Below, piece by piece: positions 1-13,161 of a stretch of DNA of 64,000 nucleotides (position 1 is the stretch's first letter; every line of letters begins with the position of its first letter). Source of the DNA: Melieria omissa (lineage: Eukaryota; Arthropoda; Insecta; Diptera; Ulidiidae). The stretch is from contig OZ020269.1 in the NCBI GenBank assembly GCA_963971225.1, positions 80,204,450 through 80,268,449 of the forward strand, read 5' to 3'. Under the pieces are notes generated by a model, which did not search any database, was not told where the DNA came from, and saw only the letters and a list, made by a program, of their open reading frames with translations. A program made the position numbers and the translations under genes.

Positions 1-3000
1 TTTACTTTATAAATTTTTTATGACTTTTAAACCTCTTCGCCAAAATTAAAAAATACATTTAACATTTCCAAGTTTAAATCCAACTCCCAAGACCACCCAC
101 AAGCGGCTATTAGCAAAACCGTAAAAGCATTTTGAATTATTATTCATTTCTAACAAACAAGTAAAAAATATATTCAAAGAGTTATCTTAATTTGCTTTGA
201 GCAAAGTTATTTCACAGTGGAGTTAAAGTGTAAAGGATGAGATTAAAAAAATTTCCTAAAATCATTTTCTTCATCAGATCTGGATGAAGGAAATATTCGC
301 AAGTAGCGAATTATACCAAATAAACCAATCAGCCTAGAGACGGTTTAACTTTATCCATCCATCCAATTTCTTTCTTTCATGTTAAGGATGCGGAAATTAG
401 CTTAAAAAACTTTTAGAGGGTCAAGGGCTGAACTCATTGTAGGATTGCAAAAACTATGCGCAGCCGGAAAAGTCGGAAATTTTAACTTTGAATTATTAAA
501 GCTACGCGAATGTTCCTCATATGACGTTTCCATTGCCATTCATTTTTGACACCGAACTATGTCTTCCCTCGGGACTGTTTGGAAACTTAATCAAATCTGT
601 TCCGAATTTCAATGAACCGTTCAAGTGCATCTCGCCGCGAATATGTGCGAATGAGCGCCGGGGAACTTGTCGGCAACGCGCAGTATTACGGAGTGTACAC
701 TCCGACCCGATCCTGCGCAATCTCATTTGTCACAGTCACAGCCACAGACACGCTTACACTCACGTCTGCTGAACTCCGCTGACAATTGACTTGACTTTTG
801 TAACACAAACTTTGTCAGCCAGGCAGCCGTACACCCGGCGCGCGACGTACCAACTGACAAACTAACAGACAAACAAACAAGAAACTATTTATAATATTAC
901 CAGAAGACGAAATCATCATCATTTTTCTTAATAACAAATTCCAGGCAACTTGAAAAACACGCTGCTACTTCCGCTTCCGCTTGACGCTTCGCGCTCGACG
1001 CTCATCGCCCAGCACTCGGCGCTCAACGGCATTTAGCCAACTTCTCCGCTCACCGTGACGGTAGCGGGCCAGGAGAGGGCGCCGCGGGACGGACGCGTTT
1101 ACCACTTAACGAAAAACTTTCAAGACGCGACGGGCGCGCGAACGTACGAGCGCAGCAACGGGCCAACGAACGAGTAGCCGAGAGTTGTGCATTTCAACAA
1201 TGAAATATTTTATTTAATATGCCACAAAAATATTTTATTTCGCAAGTTTTGCCAACACGGCACGAATAATAAACTCGAGACCATCGCTAGCTTGACTGCG
1301 TCCCAGCAGCCCGGCCCCACGCCATGGCAACGAATGTGGCAGCTGCAAACGCAGCAGCGGCGTCAGCGTCAGCAGCAAAGTGTGGCAAGTAGCATGATTT
1401 ATGCTGCTTTTAGCATCAGCATTAAGCACATTATAAATATAAATAGAATTTCGCAAATGTGCAGTCACACACACGCACACAGGCGCGGCCACACACTCTC
1501 GCGAAAATACAAACACACAGTGGCCCCGAATGGCACGTCACTGAAAGCACAAGGGAAAATTGAAGAAACCCGGAGAAATCCTCAGAAATCCTCAAGATCC
1601 TTGGCTGAAATATGAGCGAGCGAGTGAATTACTGGTGCGTCGCCCGGCCACCCGCACGAACAACGCTTCCCTTCACTGCTGGCTGCACTATCAAACTCAA
1701 TCTGGCTTTCGGTGGCACTGGAGCTTTTTCATTTTTTAGTTAAGCTGCATGAGAATTTAATAATATCAACACATTCCATACGATTTGCTGTTATTGCACG
1801 CAGAAGTGTTGCAGCGGCCGTGGCAACAGCTGTCGAGAGAGGGCGAAAGGGCAGTGCAGCGACCAAAACTCGAAGCTGGCTGTCAACAAAGTCTGCGAGT
1901 TGAAGCCCCTTCGCCTCCACTTCGCAGAAGCGATAAATCATTGCCGTTCCCGCGCACTTTGTGCGCGCATCTATGAAGGACAGATGAGCCAACGAAACGC
2001 TACTAAGTGAGACTATTCGGAATGCCGTCAGCAATCCTCTGCCTTTGGTACACCTGAATTCCGCATTTCCTGCGTCAACATTAATGGCGCTCACAAACAA
2101 ATTGAACGCGCGAGTGCTGCCCGACGTTGACATGACAGCGCGCGACAACGTGCCACATCTGCTGTGGTTGACATATTCATACGTCGACTACAATTGCAGT
2201 TTATGTACATTCCTTTGTATCCATACACACACACACACACGTGTCCTCCTCTGTGCACGCACTTTTTCTTTTTCATTTCACCAAGGCAACTGTTCGCCCT
2301 TGTGGCAGGCAACATAAATTTAGGCTCCGAACCTTGCAAATATGTACACATGTCAAACCAGTTTTCCATATCGTCAGAGAGGAAAAGCGAAATAAAAACT
2401 GAAGCACAACTGATATAAAATTCATTGCAAGTTCCTTGTAATTCTGTAATTTGTAATGCATTAATGCATTGGATGTTTGAATAGAAACATTTCGACTCAA
2501 CAAAAAAGTGCACATTAAGGTATTCTTTTCTGGGTGTAAATTTAAGAATTCAATATGAGACTGAAAAGTGCTTTGTAGTATACATACCAATATACATATA
2601 ATTATATGATATAATAATACTATATATAGTAATATACTACTATATAGTAATATAATAACACGGATTATTCATTTTATTATTTATCATTCCAATTTTCATC
2701 CTGATGGCAAAAAAGTTATAATTTTGAGCAACAGTGTATGCACAATGTGGTGTTTGTGTAACAATTTTGTTAATTATTAAGTGTCATCAACTAACTTTTA
2801 CCGCTAAGATAAATTGGTGTTGTAAACAAAAAATTCACTTGCGGCGAATACGTCAAATCGGCTTCAAATAATATATCCGAATTCAAAGACGAGAAACTTT
2901 CGAACATCTACCGAAATCAACTGCGAAAGTGTAAGAGAACTATTCATATTTTCTAATACTTAGGTAGCACAGTATTTGTCCTTAATTCTGAAACAATTTT

Positions 3001-5111
3001 GCAATGATGTAACACGTCATAAAACAGCGATAAGACACGATCAAACTGCCAAGAGTAGCTGGCATTATTTTTATTTTTTAATTACTTAAATACTTAGTTA
3101 CAAAAGTGAAATTGTAAAATATTGGATGTGTGGTGCACAAACCATTATTTTATTTTCAATACAAAGCTGTAACACTTTAACTCAAAACTCAAACTCAGCC
3201 ACCGTGCAATACGTAAATTGCAGGTTTGTCCCTGGCTGCCAACTGACTAACGTTCTGGCGCCTTGTCAATGGAATAGTATCGCAATTGTCCTATCGATTA
3301 TCAAATAAACGTCCTTCTTCTCCTAAGCCTTTCCTTTTGTCCCCCGCCATCCAGCGCGCGGTTAAGGTGCTCTGTGCTGGCCACTGGTATCGCTTCCGCC
3401 TACATTTGAGGCCGCAAATAAATTTCCACAGTCTCCACTCAACGCTAGACAGGCACAGCTGGAGTCACGGGTGGAAGCACGAACGCCAAACGGCCGTCGC
3501 CATTAGCGGCGCGTCGTGCTGTCTCGGTCGGTGCATTGTCGAGTCGAGGCAAAACAAATCAGAGCGCGCTGGCTCGATCCGGTTCCTGTGCTTTGGAATT
3601 CTCATTTTGTTAAGTTCTTTTCAGCGGCGACTAGTCTGGCCGTGGCGCCGGTAATGCATCTCCAAACTCTGTGGTCGCGGACTCAGCTGAAAACAATTTT
3701 GCGAATAAAAAAACACAATTGCAAACGAATGCAACTGCAACAACAACTACATAAACAGCAGCATTAACGACAACCATAGCCAAGGCGACAGCCGCCCTAA
3801 TACCAACACCAGCACCAGCAGCTGCAGCTGCAACTGCAGCGGCCGAGCGCGTCTCCGCACGCTTCCTGATCCCTGCCCGGTTGACACTATGCCATTTCCA
3901 CACACCCCGTGCTCGTTCGGATGGACGTTGTTGTGTGACGATGTTTGGTTTCTGTTGCCATTCCAGTGCGCAATGTTGCATCACAGCCGAATCGAATCGC
4001 ATTGCTTCGCTTGTCCAAAGTATGAAATTGATTTTGTGCCAATTCGCATCGAAATTTTTGTGGCATGAACGTAAATAAAATCAAAATTGAATATTTTCTC
4101 CTCGTCGTGGCGATGACCACCGCCCAACTTGCCGTGCACCCACTCCCGCTGCAACTGGTCGCTATTGTTGTTGTTGTTGCCATTATTGACAGCAGGACTG
4201 TGCAGTAGTTGTTTCAGCTGTTTTTACGTCGCACACTGACAATGGTCCAACGTTCTCCGTTCTGAATGCTGCATGCTGCAGTCCACTTTCTAATCGTGTT
4301 GAAAATTTGAAATACTGCCGAGCGCACCGGTGCGGCGTTGCATGCCACACAACCATGGACACGGACACAAACTGGCGCTGGCGCTGCCACCAGCAGACAG
4401 AGCACGGAGGCGAATGCTTTGATTCCCATTGGTTTGTTTTGTGCACATTTTCGAATTGCGCTGCAATGGAATTTTTCCGAGGAAATTGTTGCAGAGGCGT
4501 CGAATGATAAGTGAATCCGACAATAACAACAGCAGCAATGGCAACAAAAACAACAGCAGCGAACGACAAACAATTCGAAAGCGGAAATCATTCGAGTGCG
4601 CTCACTGGGTATGATTGAATCAAGAAATGGGAGGCAGTTCTACGGGTACACTCGCAAAAACGAATGTAACGAGCACTAAAACCCAAATACCGTCAAAACT
4701 ATGAAACTATCTCAGGCCGGATTCGTGATAGCTTAGCGTTGAGTTGCCAGCAAATTGAACAAATGTGTAATAATCTTAGATAATAAGATGTAACATTTGC
4801 GGAGCAACTGCTGTCTGATGATTACTACGATTATTAGTAAACCAAGGTTTGCGTTAACTGCTTCGTTAACTGATCGGGCAATAATGCTTGGTATACTACA
4901 TACAGTGGTATAAACTAAATGTATCTGACTAAAACAATCCAATTCAACAGGTTCGCATTTTAATCAATGTCGCCTAAAATAAAACCCATTTCATTTAAGT
5001 CAATGTTTACCTATGAATTTTTCCATGTTACCAGTTGCAGTTTTTTATCGAAAAAACCAGGATGCTACATTTGCTTTTTGACGGACCACAACAATGGATT
5101 TGCTTTGCTTC
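1..5111. other. Non-coding stretch with GC-richer islands
   Basis: I see no convincing gene here. The DNA is AT-rich, with GC- and CpG-richer islands at about 620-1180, 1280-2150 and 3330-4600 that contain many CAG/CAA triplets, typical of intronic or regulatory DNA near fly developmental genes. An AC dinucleotide run lies at 2225-2240. Open frames of 60-140 codons occur on both strands but overlap one another and carry no recognisable domain, so I treat them as chance. The islands could be promoters or 5' UTR sequence of an unseen gene. Confidence 0.5.
2592..2664. repeat. TA-rich low-complexity tract
   Basis: Irregular tandem units of the form TATATAGTAATA make up this 70 bp tract. It looks like ordinary microsatellite-type sequence and has no terminal structure suggesting a transposon. 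Confidence 0.6.
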
Positions 5112-5600
5112 ATTCGTTCCACAGACAAAATACAAAAAATTTGGTGTCATCCGAAAGTTAAAACTTCAACTAAGAAAGCCCCAAAAAATCTGTGCAAAAA
5201 ATTAATTAGTGTGTGTGCCACACCTGGTTAAAGTCTGCACTTTTTCCACAAAAAAAAATTGAGACACATGTTTTCTGTTTTTTAATCTATAGAGTAAAAA
5301 AAATCGTTAAAATATGTTGTTAGCAAGAAGGTGCTAAAATTTTCAATATCGATTAAGAATTGATGTGGGCATTTTCGTTTTTAGTGTTTCCGTAAAGTTT
5401 GCAACGTTAAGGCTTCTTTCCCACTTTTAATTTAAAATATTTTTCAAATTTAAAATCCTTAGAATTGGCAAAACTAAGAGGAAAATATATAAAAAAAAAG
5501 TATGTTCCTGGTTTTTTTTTTTTATTTTAGGAAGCATTATTTTTTTGTCGAATAATGTAAACATATCCTCCGATATCTTCCAATTTAAGAAATAAATTTA
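5112..5600 (+). repeat. Dispersed repeat, copy 1 (about 490 bp)
   Basis: This segment matches 37113-37610 in the same orientation over nearly its whole length. Shared landmarks in the same order include ATTCGTTCCA, CATCTGTGCAAAAAATTAAT (ATCTGTGCAAAAAATTAAT in this copy), CATGTTTTCTG, GTTAGCAAGAAG, AGTATGTTCCTGG and CTCCGATATCTTCC. No long open frame, inverted ends or clear target duplication is visible. It is probably a non-autonomous transposon fragment of unknown class, or much less likely a duplicated regulatory segment. Confidence 0.75.
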
Positions 5601-6779
5601 GACAGTGGTCTCAACACCTATTTTTCGAATCAACATGAAAATTAAAAAAACTGCACAAATGCAAAACATACATCTATTATTATCATTTTTATTGCAAAAC
5701 TAAAGGGTCCTAACAAAATTTCTGTGACTCTTTCCAACTATCAATCTTGACGTAGCTGAAAAATCTGAAAAGTCTAACTTTTTTATTTTAAAGTTAAAAA
5801 CTCCCCGATTTTACACAGACGTAGAGCACACTCAAGGGAACGTGGTGGCATCCATAACTCAATTTCTTCTTAAGTCGACTTAAGCGGTTATTGCTTTTGA
5901 CTACAGATATATCCCATATTACTTCAAGTGTAACATGCAAGAGTTCTTCTGACTTTAGCGACTTAAGTCGCATTAACTCGAATAGTTCGCATTAACCGCA
6001 TAGTTCTCAGATGTCACTCGAAAGATAGAAAAAACATTCTCAGAGCAAAATAATTAAAATGTACAGCATTCTGATTTTTCACCGCTACCAAAGTTTGTAT
6101 TGAAAGCTTTGCGGTTAAACATCTAAACCGACTATCGAGTGTATTTTTAGAAAGCTGCATCACCAATGAGCCGCTGTTCCATTTCGGTGACAAAACAATT
6201 TTGCTGCTCAGCGACTCCTGGCAGCGGTCATTGTGACATGCACGAGTATGCCGCACCGCCGAGCCTTTCTTTGCTGGCCTCTGCCTGCGGATGAGGCGAT
6301 TTTTTAATTTAGTCGTACGCAACAAACGCCCTTCCGAACAGTATTGACAGCGCAGCCAAGCTATTTGGCGCCAGATTGTAAGTTTCCAACTGACTTGGCA
6401 ACCAGCGGTTTCTCACTAATACACCCCAAACCAGTTGCAGCCAACAACAACAACACCCACAACAGCACCGACTTGATCACTTGCAATGTCCTCGCTGTCT
6501 GTTGAAAGGAAAAGTTAGCAGCGCAAAAAGTCTATTTTTTAATATTGTCTCTACACGTAAGCCATTCACAATTTTGTTGTAATAACCTTGCAGGAAATGT
6601 AACTAATTTTAAATTAATTTATAACTAGTCTTTTTCTGAGTGGTACTGATTAAAAATTGGTTATTTTGCTTGAATAGAAGTGATTATTTTAACGTGGCGA
6701 TGTCCTTGCAGCACATCAATTGTCTACCTCTGCATGACTTCCCAACTAGTTTATAGCTAATTGTTTCCAAACCAATTAA
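5601..6779. other. AT-rich sequence, nothing recognised
   Basis: No gene, RNA or bounded repeat is apparent. A somewhat GC-richer patch at 6180-6520 contains CAA triplets. The minus-strand frame at 6014-6325 shows no domain. Confidence 0.5.
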
Positions 6780-6782
6780 TAA

Positions 6783-7438
6783 CACTGTGCAAGTCGAAAA
6801 TTCAGACATGGGGGGAACTTACAGAGCGAGTTTTCATAGGTACACTGAGTTGAGATTTTGACATGACATTTTCAAATGCTAATAGGTCCTAAATCATTCC
6901 GAATATTGCTTTACTGTCTTCCGCAAATTTGTAGATATTTTAACGACCAACAAGTTTTCTTAAGACACCAATCCAAAAAAAATACATTCAGACTGTGTAA
7001 TTGCGATATGTGAATTTTTTTGCGCAGCGCAACGTGGCGTATGAGTGTCATTTAATTCTAATATAAATCTAATTAAATGACACTCATACGCCACATTGCG
7101 CTGCGCAAAAAAATTCACATATCGCAATTAGACAGTTTGAATGTATTTTTTTTTGGATTGGTGTCTTAAGCAAATTTGTTGGTCGTTAAAATATCTACAA
7201 ACTTACCGAAGACAGTAAAGCGATATTCGGAACGATTTAGGATCTATTAGCATTTAAACGTTCGAAGACTTAAGCGACGAACTTGACTAAAATGAGCAAA
7301 CTTCAAAGTCGGATTTCTCTTAAACTAGAGCCAATCCAGCCAAACGGCTGGTGGATCTCAACTCAGTATACCTATGAATAGTCGCTCTGTAGCTCCCCCC
7401 CATGTCTGAATTTTTGAGGGTAAATTTCACGCACAGTG
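6783..7438. mobile_element. Foldback DNA transposon, 656 bp, TAA target duplication
   Basis: The two halves of this element are inverted copies of each other. The outermost bases are CACTGTGC and GCACAGTG, flanked on both sides by TAA (6780-6782 and 7439-7441). Inside come paired blocks AATTCAGACATGGGGGG / CCCCCCATGTCTGAATT, then CAATCC..GGATTG, and a central near-perfect palindrome around 7015-7130 whose arms contain GCGCAGCGCAACGTGGCG. It has no coding capacity. The 3 bp duplication and CACTG ends fit a CMC (CACTA/Chapaev-like) or PIF-type non-autonomous element; the superfamily is not certain. The same end type recurs at 23003-24091 and 52718-53023. Confidence 0.85.
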
Positions 7439-7441
7439 TAA

Positions 7442-9790
7442 TTAGTCCGCAATCGACTGATTTAAAACTAGTTGTTTTGTGACTAGTTAAAAATTAGTTT
7501 GGCGATTGGCGACTTGTCGTGCATGCGCTCGTGAACTGTGTAGTCATGCATGATTTTTCAATTAGTTGTCAAATAAGTAGTGGTGGAATTCCACTATGGT
7601 TTAAAATTAATTACTTTTGCCAAATGACTACTTTTCTCCTGCATGGCTATTATCGGAGGCCAAATTTGTCGAACTTTTTTACACATTTTTCCTTGGCCGC
7701 TGGACATTTACTTGATGAGTTGTTTATGGTGTGGGACAGATAGAAAACCAAGTTACACAAAAAACCATTTTCTTATCTTTTCCCACTGTTCATTGTACAA
7801 GAAATTTTATTAAAACAAAATCAAATTATTATAATTTGCCTCATGGGCACAATCACACACATACGAACACTCATGCAAATGGCCAGGGGGGTTCGGAAAA
7901 TAAAGCATATTGAGTCATAGAACGAAGTATTTTATCTTTGTCTTTATTAAAATTAGTCAATGAACAAAAGGTTCTTACAGACTTAGTGAATGAATAACAA
8001 GCTGCAATTTACGAAGGCGAAACGACAGCGCTGTGCTTGGCTGTGGGCAGGTGATAAAACTTATGGCAAAATGTGGTACATGCAATGTGCTCTCAATAAA
8101 ATACCTTATTTCCAGTGTTTGGGCACAGATAACTCATCAAGTAGATGTCCACTCCCAAACGACGAAAACGCCAAAGCTGTTTTATGCACGCAGCTGCATG
8201 TGCTAATTCAGAACTTTTGCCGGATTGAATTATTTTGGAATTTATTGTCTTGTTTACTGATATTCTTTACCGCAACAAACATTTTTGATTGAGTTGATGA
8301 GTTATCTGTGAATAAACACACCAACCCAATGCCACAACTGTGGTCACTACGGCAGTGTGCCCTGCGTCCAATTAAAATCCGAAAAGCCAATTTGAATGCG
8401 ATATCCGTATAAGGTCGCAAATTTTAATCAAGCCTTAAGTGAAATATATGAAACGCAACTCAGCCTGATACCTCTGCCCATACGTGTACGCGCGGTGGCC
8501 AGATGCGCGGAACGTTCAGCGAGTGCGCTGCTCTCGCCAAAGCAAATTAATGCCAATTTAAATAAATGTGCCAATAAAGCGAAGTGGGCCAAAGTTAATG
8601 GTTATTTAATGCGTTCGCCTTTTGGGAGTGCCGTCGTTTAAACTTCGCCGCGCTGCCCGACTGCCTTCCTCAGTCGCTGCTTTGGAGCTAATGACACTGG
8701 CCAGCGCGGAAACATTTTCAGCTTCGCTATCGGGACCCCACTGCACAGGTGAATGTGTGTCGCGCTTTAATGGCACTTTTCGTTCCCTCGATTTTCTTTT
8801 CGAGCCACGTCCTGCCAACCCCGCTTCCATCATACAGAGTGGGGTGTATCGGGTCACTTTATGTGGTTAGTGACCATTACGACCGCATACCTGACCCCGG
8901 TTGTTCATTGCATCAATTGCGTCGTATACGACGAAGTTAACCCTTTCGCAATTTTGTTGCCATATGACAACATGCTACTTTGTGGACTTCTGCATCCTCT
9001 ATGGTTGCAAGAATACATTTTTTGTTTGTCTTTAGAATAGTTTGAAGTTAAAGAAAAAATACGAAATTAATAAACTGAATATTTAAGTTTAAAGAAGAGA
9101 AGTATACACGTTTTTAATGGTATATCTTGGCATAGTAAAGGAAAAAGAAGCAGAAAAAATTAGAGAACTTTTTAATTTGACGTTTTCTTTCAATTTAGAT
9201 ACTTTTTTTTAGTAAGTAAATGAAGAAGTAAATGAAGTAAATGAAGAAATATTCATATTTTCTTTATGCGTAAAAAGTTTTATGTTTAAGTAATTATTAC
9301 AGCCACAACGATGTGGTTGCTCTCACAGAAAAACACTCTAAAATACAGGGTCCGTGTATAAAAATAAAAAAATTTCGTATGGAATGTTGCTAATGCAACC
9401 ACATAGAAGCCTAAGACGTAAAATTTAAAATTTTAGCTTTCCCCAGTAAAAACCTTGGCTTCTAATAGAAAAACAATAAACACGTATTTCCAATTTTTTT
9501 AAATCAGCATTTGTCGGTTTGAAAATGGGTTACGGATTTTATTTCTTATAATTTCAATGTTAATGTTAAACTCATATGGTACACATGTATATAAACTTTA
9601 TAGAGGGGTTTCCATTAAGCGTTTCTGAATGCGTAACTTGTTTTCAAAAAGGCGGAAAGAAAGAAGGAAGGAAGGTTTTAAGAAAAAAGGGTTGTGTGAA
9701 AAACAACTGATACCTTGCACCTTCGGAGCAAGATTCCTGATGGACCTTGCTTGCGCGGCAAAAGTTAAAATCCCAGATTTGATTTGGTTA
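7442..9790. other. Non-coding stretch
   Basis: AT-rich DNA with one GC-richer island at 8480-8940 that has no recognisable exon. The region 9180-9260 has short direct repeats of GAAGTAAAT. Open frames at 7519-7913, 7990-8292 and 8396-8940 overlap others on the opposite strand and have no domain signature. Confidence 0.5.
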
Positions 9791-9794
9791 TTTC

Positions 9795-9908
9795 CAGAAC
9801 GATTTAAGAAGGGATTCACAATGGGCCAATGTGGCCTCCGATCAGAAGTGCTGTCCGGATCATAACACCCTTCCCGACCTAACCTAACCTAACCTAACCT
9901 AACCTAAC
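9795..9908 (+). repeat. SINE 3' end with (CCTAA)6 tail
   Basis: Bases 9815-9845 (GGGATTCACAATGGGCC then GGCCTCCGA) resemble, in the opposite orientation, the 3' part of the tRNA-derived SINE at 14207-16274 and the fragment at 17128-17222. The segment ends in about six CCTAA units (9878-9908). This matches the AACCT tail seen on the other copies. CCTAA is also the ancestral insect telomere repeat, but higher flies lack it as telomere sequence, and its place at a SINE end explains it here. Confidence 0.6.
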
Positions 9909-12900
9909 AACTGATGTCTTTATACCAATTTAAAGTCAACTCAATACCATTATTATTATAAACATGATTCGCCATGGACAATCTTGTATGACTCTGGATT
10001 GAATGATGTTTTTCTCCTGTTGTACCACATGTCATTCAAGTCCATGTCATCTAATCCAAAAATATGTATATAAAAATTAAAAAAATCCTTATCTTGTTTC
10101 ATACATAGAAAAATACTAAAAACAAATTCATTAACAATTTTAAAATGCACAAATCAGTACAAATTCTTGCTATCATAACGCATACATACGGACATTGTCA
10201 CTTCCGCCAAAAAATCACTCTTAAGGACTCCAGTGGTTCAGTGGATGTTTATACTTTTTCCAGCAAATCAAAAATAAAACTCAAACTATCTTTGCAAATC
10301 ATTCCAACACCGCATGCTGGCGACTATCGGAAAATTATTCGCATAAAAGTCCTTCTAAATCCTTTTGATAACTGATAAATAGATAAGTGACTTCCAAACT
10401 GTGCACTGGTGTGCGTGAGGCAGACTCACTCGCCGCCGACACACTCACGCATTGCGACTTGCCTACTTATCATCATACTTATCTGCGTGTGAATAAACGT
10501 AAACTTATGTAGATGCGCTTGTAAACGTATACTATATGTATTTATATATATATACCTATATGTGTGGATAAATACATACAGACAATGATTGTGCTGATGT
10601 GAGACTCTGCGTCCGGTCAAATAAAAAGGGATTTGTGCATGTAAACGGGTATCGCCGCAGTGATTTCCAACTTATCGCCTTTTTTGTTTGTTCTTGTGTC
10701 TATTTTTGTTTTGTGCTGTGGATGCGTACGAGATTCTGTGTGCCCAATCGGCTGGAAATGGGTTTCGCATAAATCTGTGGCCTGCATGTATTATAATAAT
10801 ACTTCGAACGGAACGCGCCCATGGCAAAAGGGTCGCGCAGCCGCCGGACTGAGATCGACTGATTATTTTCATCTGTATGAAAATGATTTGATTTACAGCA
10901 AAACCCGATTCGATAAGTATTTACATGCAATATACTATATGTACACTATCAGTTCGTACGTATACGTATTTAGTATACATTCAACTGTGTAAAGAAAAAA
11001 CGGAGCTATTATTAATTTTGACCAAGCGCGTAATTACACAATCAGCTACTATAGTTTTAAAGCGAATGCAATATTGGCGCACAAAGCGTTGATCTATGGT
11101 CAAATTAAAAATCATTTTCATAATTGCTATTAAAGACATTCGAAAGTTAGTGTGTTTGTCAGTCAGGTACGGCACAGATTGCGGAGTGAAGTATCTATAA
11201 TATACAATATATATTTTCCTACGCAAGTATGTATGTAGTGATACAGATTTATTTATTATTTAGCCTTATCATTTATTGTAGTTTATCATTTCAAAGAATT
11301 CGAATTTTGTGACCCTTTAAGTTAGAGGCTAATCACAAATCATGAAAATGGTTCGGCCAGTGAATGGTAAAAGAAAATTGCTCAAGTTAAGAATTTGCTT
11401 CAATTATGGCTGCCTTCGATTTAGCGTTACAACTAGTTTTGCTTTGAATCCATTAATGCAAACATTCAAATCAAAGCTTAAGACTGGCGGTGTGGGGTTT
11501 GAAATCAAAATTCGTGTGTGGGAAACTCAAATTGTTACTAATATTGAATGAAGCAAACACCAAGGATCAATAGCCTGTGAGACATAATAGGCGCATAATA
11601 CGAATGCCTAACTGAGCATGCATGCACATACATATGTACATCGTATACAACAGCTGCGCGAACAGCAGCGAACGTCCGGTGCTCGGGCTTGTAGCTGCGA
11701 ATGTATGCGAAATGCACTGGGGATATTTGCACAGCGCTTATCTTTTAATTATAGTACTAAATTAAACAAATAAGCACACAAATTCATCAAAATGCAGCAC
11801 CCACTCGAGCCCCACTCCGACACAAGCGAACACACACGCGTACGACGCCGACGGCGCGGCAGCCGCACGCACGCCAGCACAAATGCAATTTGGAGGCGCA
11901 GCAAAAGCGGCAACAGCAGCGGCAGCTGCAACTGCAACTTGAGTGCTTGTAATAGCAACAATAACAACATCAAATAGACAAACGCACAATGTGTAATGAA
12001 TATCTTATTACGGCAAATTGCTTCGGCGAAGGCGCTGCGGGAAGGAGGCGTCTGCCAACAACGTCTTCATCTGTATTCATTTGCGCCTGCCCCCCGCTTG
12101 CCCGTCACGCCTCCTGCCAGCGAATGCACACACAGAGGCAAGTCACCGCTGCAACGGGGACGTGGCTCTGGTAAGCGCTGCGGGAAATTGCAATAATTAT
12201 TGCAATATGGCGATTGCAGCAGCGTCGGCATTGGCGCTGGTGTTGGGGTTGGTGTTAGCAGCGCTCAGCATGTGACCTGAATAATGTTAATCATGAGGAT
12301 CAGCATTAAACCTGTGAACAGCGCCCTGCTGCTGTCCGCCCACCCCACGCTGCGGATGTTGCGACCGCAGCGCTTACAATGCCGACAACGGAATTCCAAG
12401 ACAGGTTATTTCACACATGACGCAGCGCACTCGCTGCTGGCTCTAGTGGAACTGGTTACCAAATGTTTGCATTGATATGTACTGAATTTAACCAGAAATG
12501 TGCTGGCCCGTTATAAGTTTGAATGGCATAGCACCGTGCAACAGCAACTTGTGCACATGCAAAACACCGTAACCCATGAAACCAAATATATGTAACAGGC
12601 TAACAAACTTTTACTCGATACTCGATTACGCCCTGCCGTAAAAACTTCCGCCACGCACTTTAGTAACAACACGCAGTTAGTAACACTCAGAGATGACCTT
12701 GGCAGGACTTTAAAGCTTTGAAAGAGTTGTTACGTGTATTCTTTTAGGAAAACTGAGGCAGATACTCGGAAACAATAATTTCGTAAATTTCTGCTTTTAT
12801 TATGAGGAATCAATACTTTAACTATTCCCAACAAGAATGCTTGTATGGTTACCCCAACTCAAAAAGGAAGCACTGAGAGTCTGATTTATTTGTAAAAAAT

Positions 12901-13161
12901 AATTACAAAATGTGATTTTGTTTACATATTCGTAAAGTAGCGTTGCGCAAAAAGGTTTAAATTCATTTTCTCTTTCGAATTGGAGCCGATTTAGATAATT
13001 GGAAACATAGGTAAAACAACCGCCACTTTGAATAGAATATCTATCGTTTTCTAAAATATACACACAACCCACCATAATTTCTACAATAGAGTTTTGTCGT
13101 TATCAAATTTACTCCAAATATATCGATCGCATCGTGAATACCCAGAATGTAGTGTAAATTG
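9909..13161. other. Non-coding stretch with triplet-rich islands
   Basis: No gene recognised. Islands at 11780-12480 are rich in CAG/CAA/GCN triplets and produce overlapping chance frames on both strands. An ATAC/TATG-rich tract lies at 10520-10580. Confidence 0.5.

Noticed and set aside
9878..9908. Interstitial telomere repeat
   Set aside because: The CCTAA units follow a SINE 3' end shared with other loci in the window, which is a simpler explanation.
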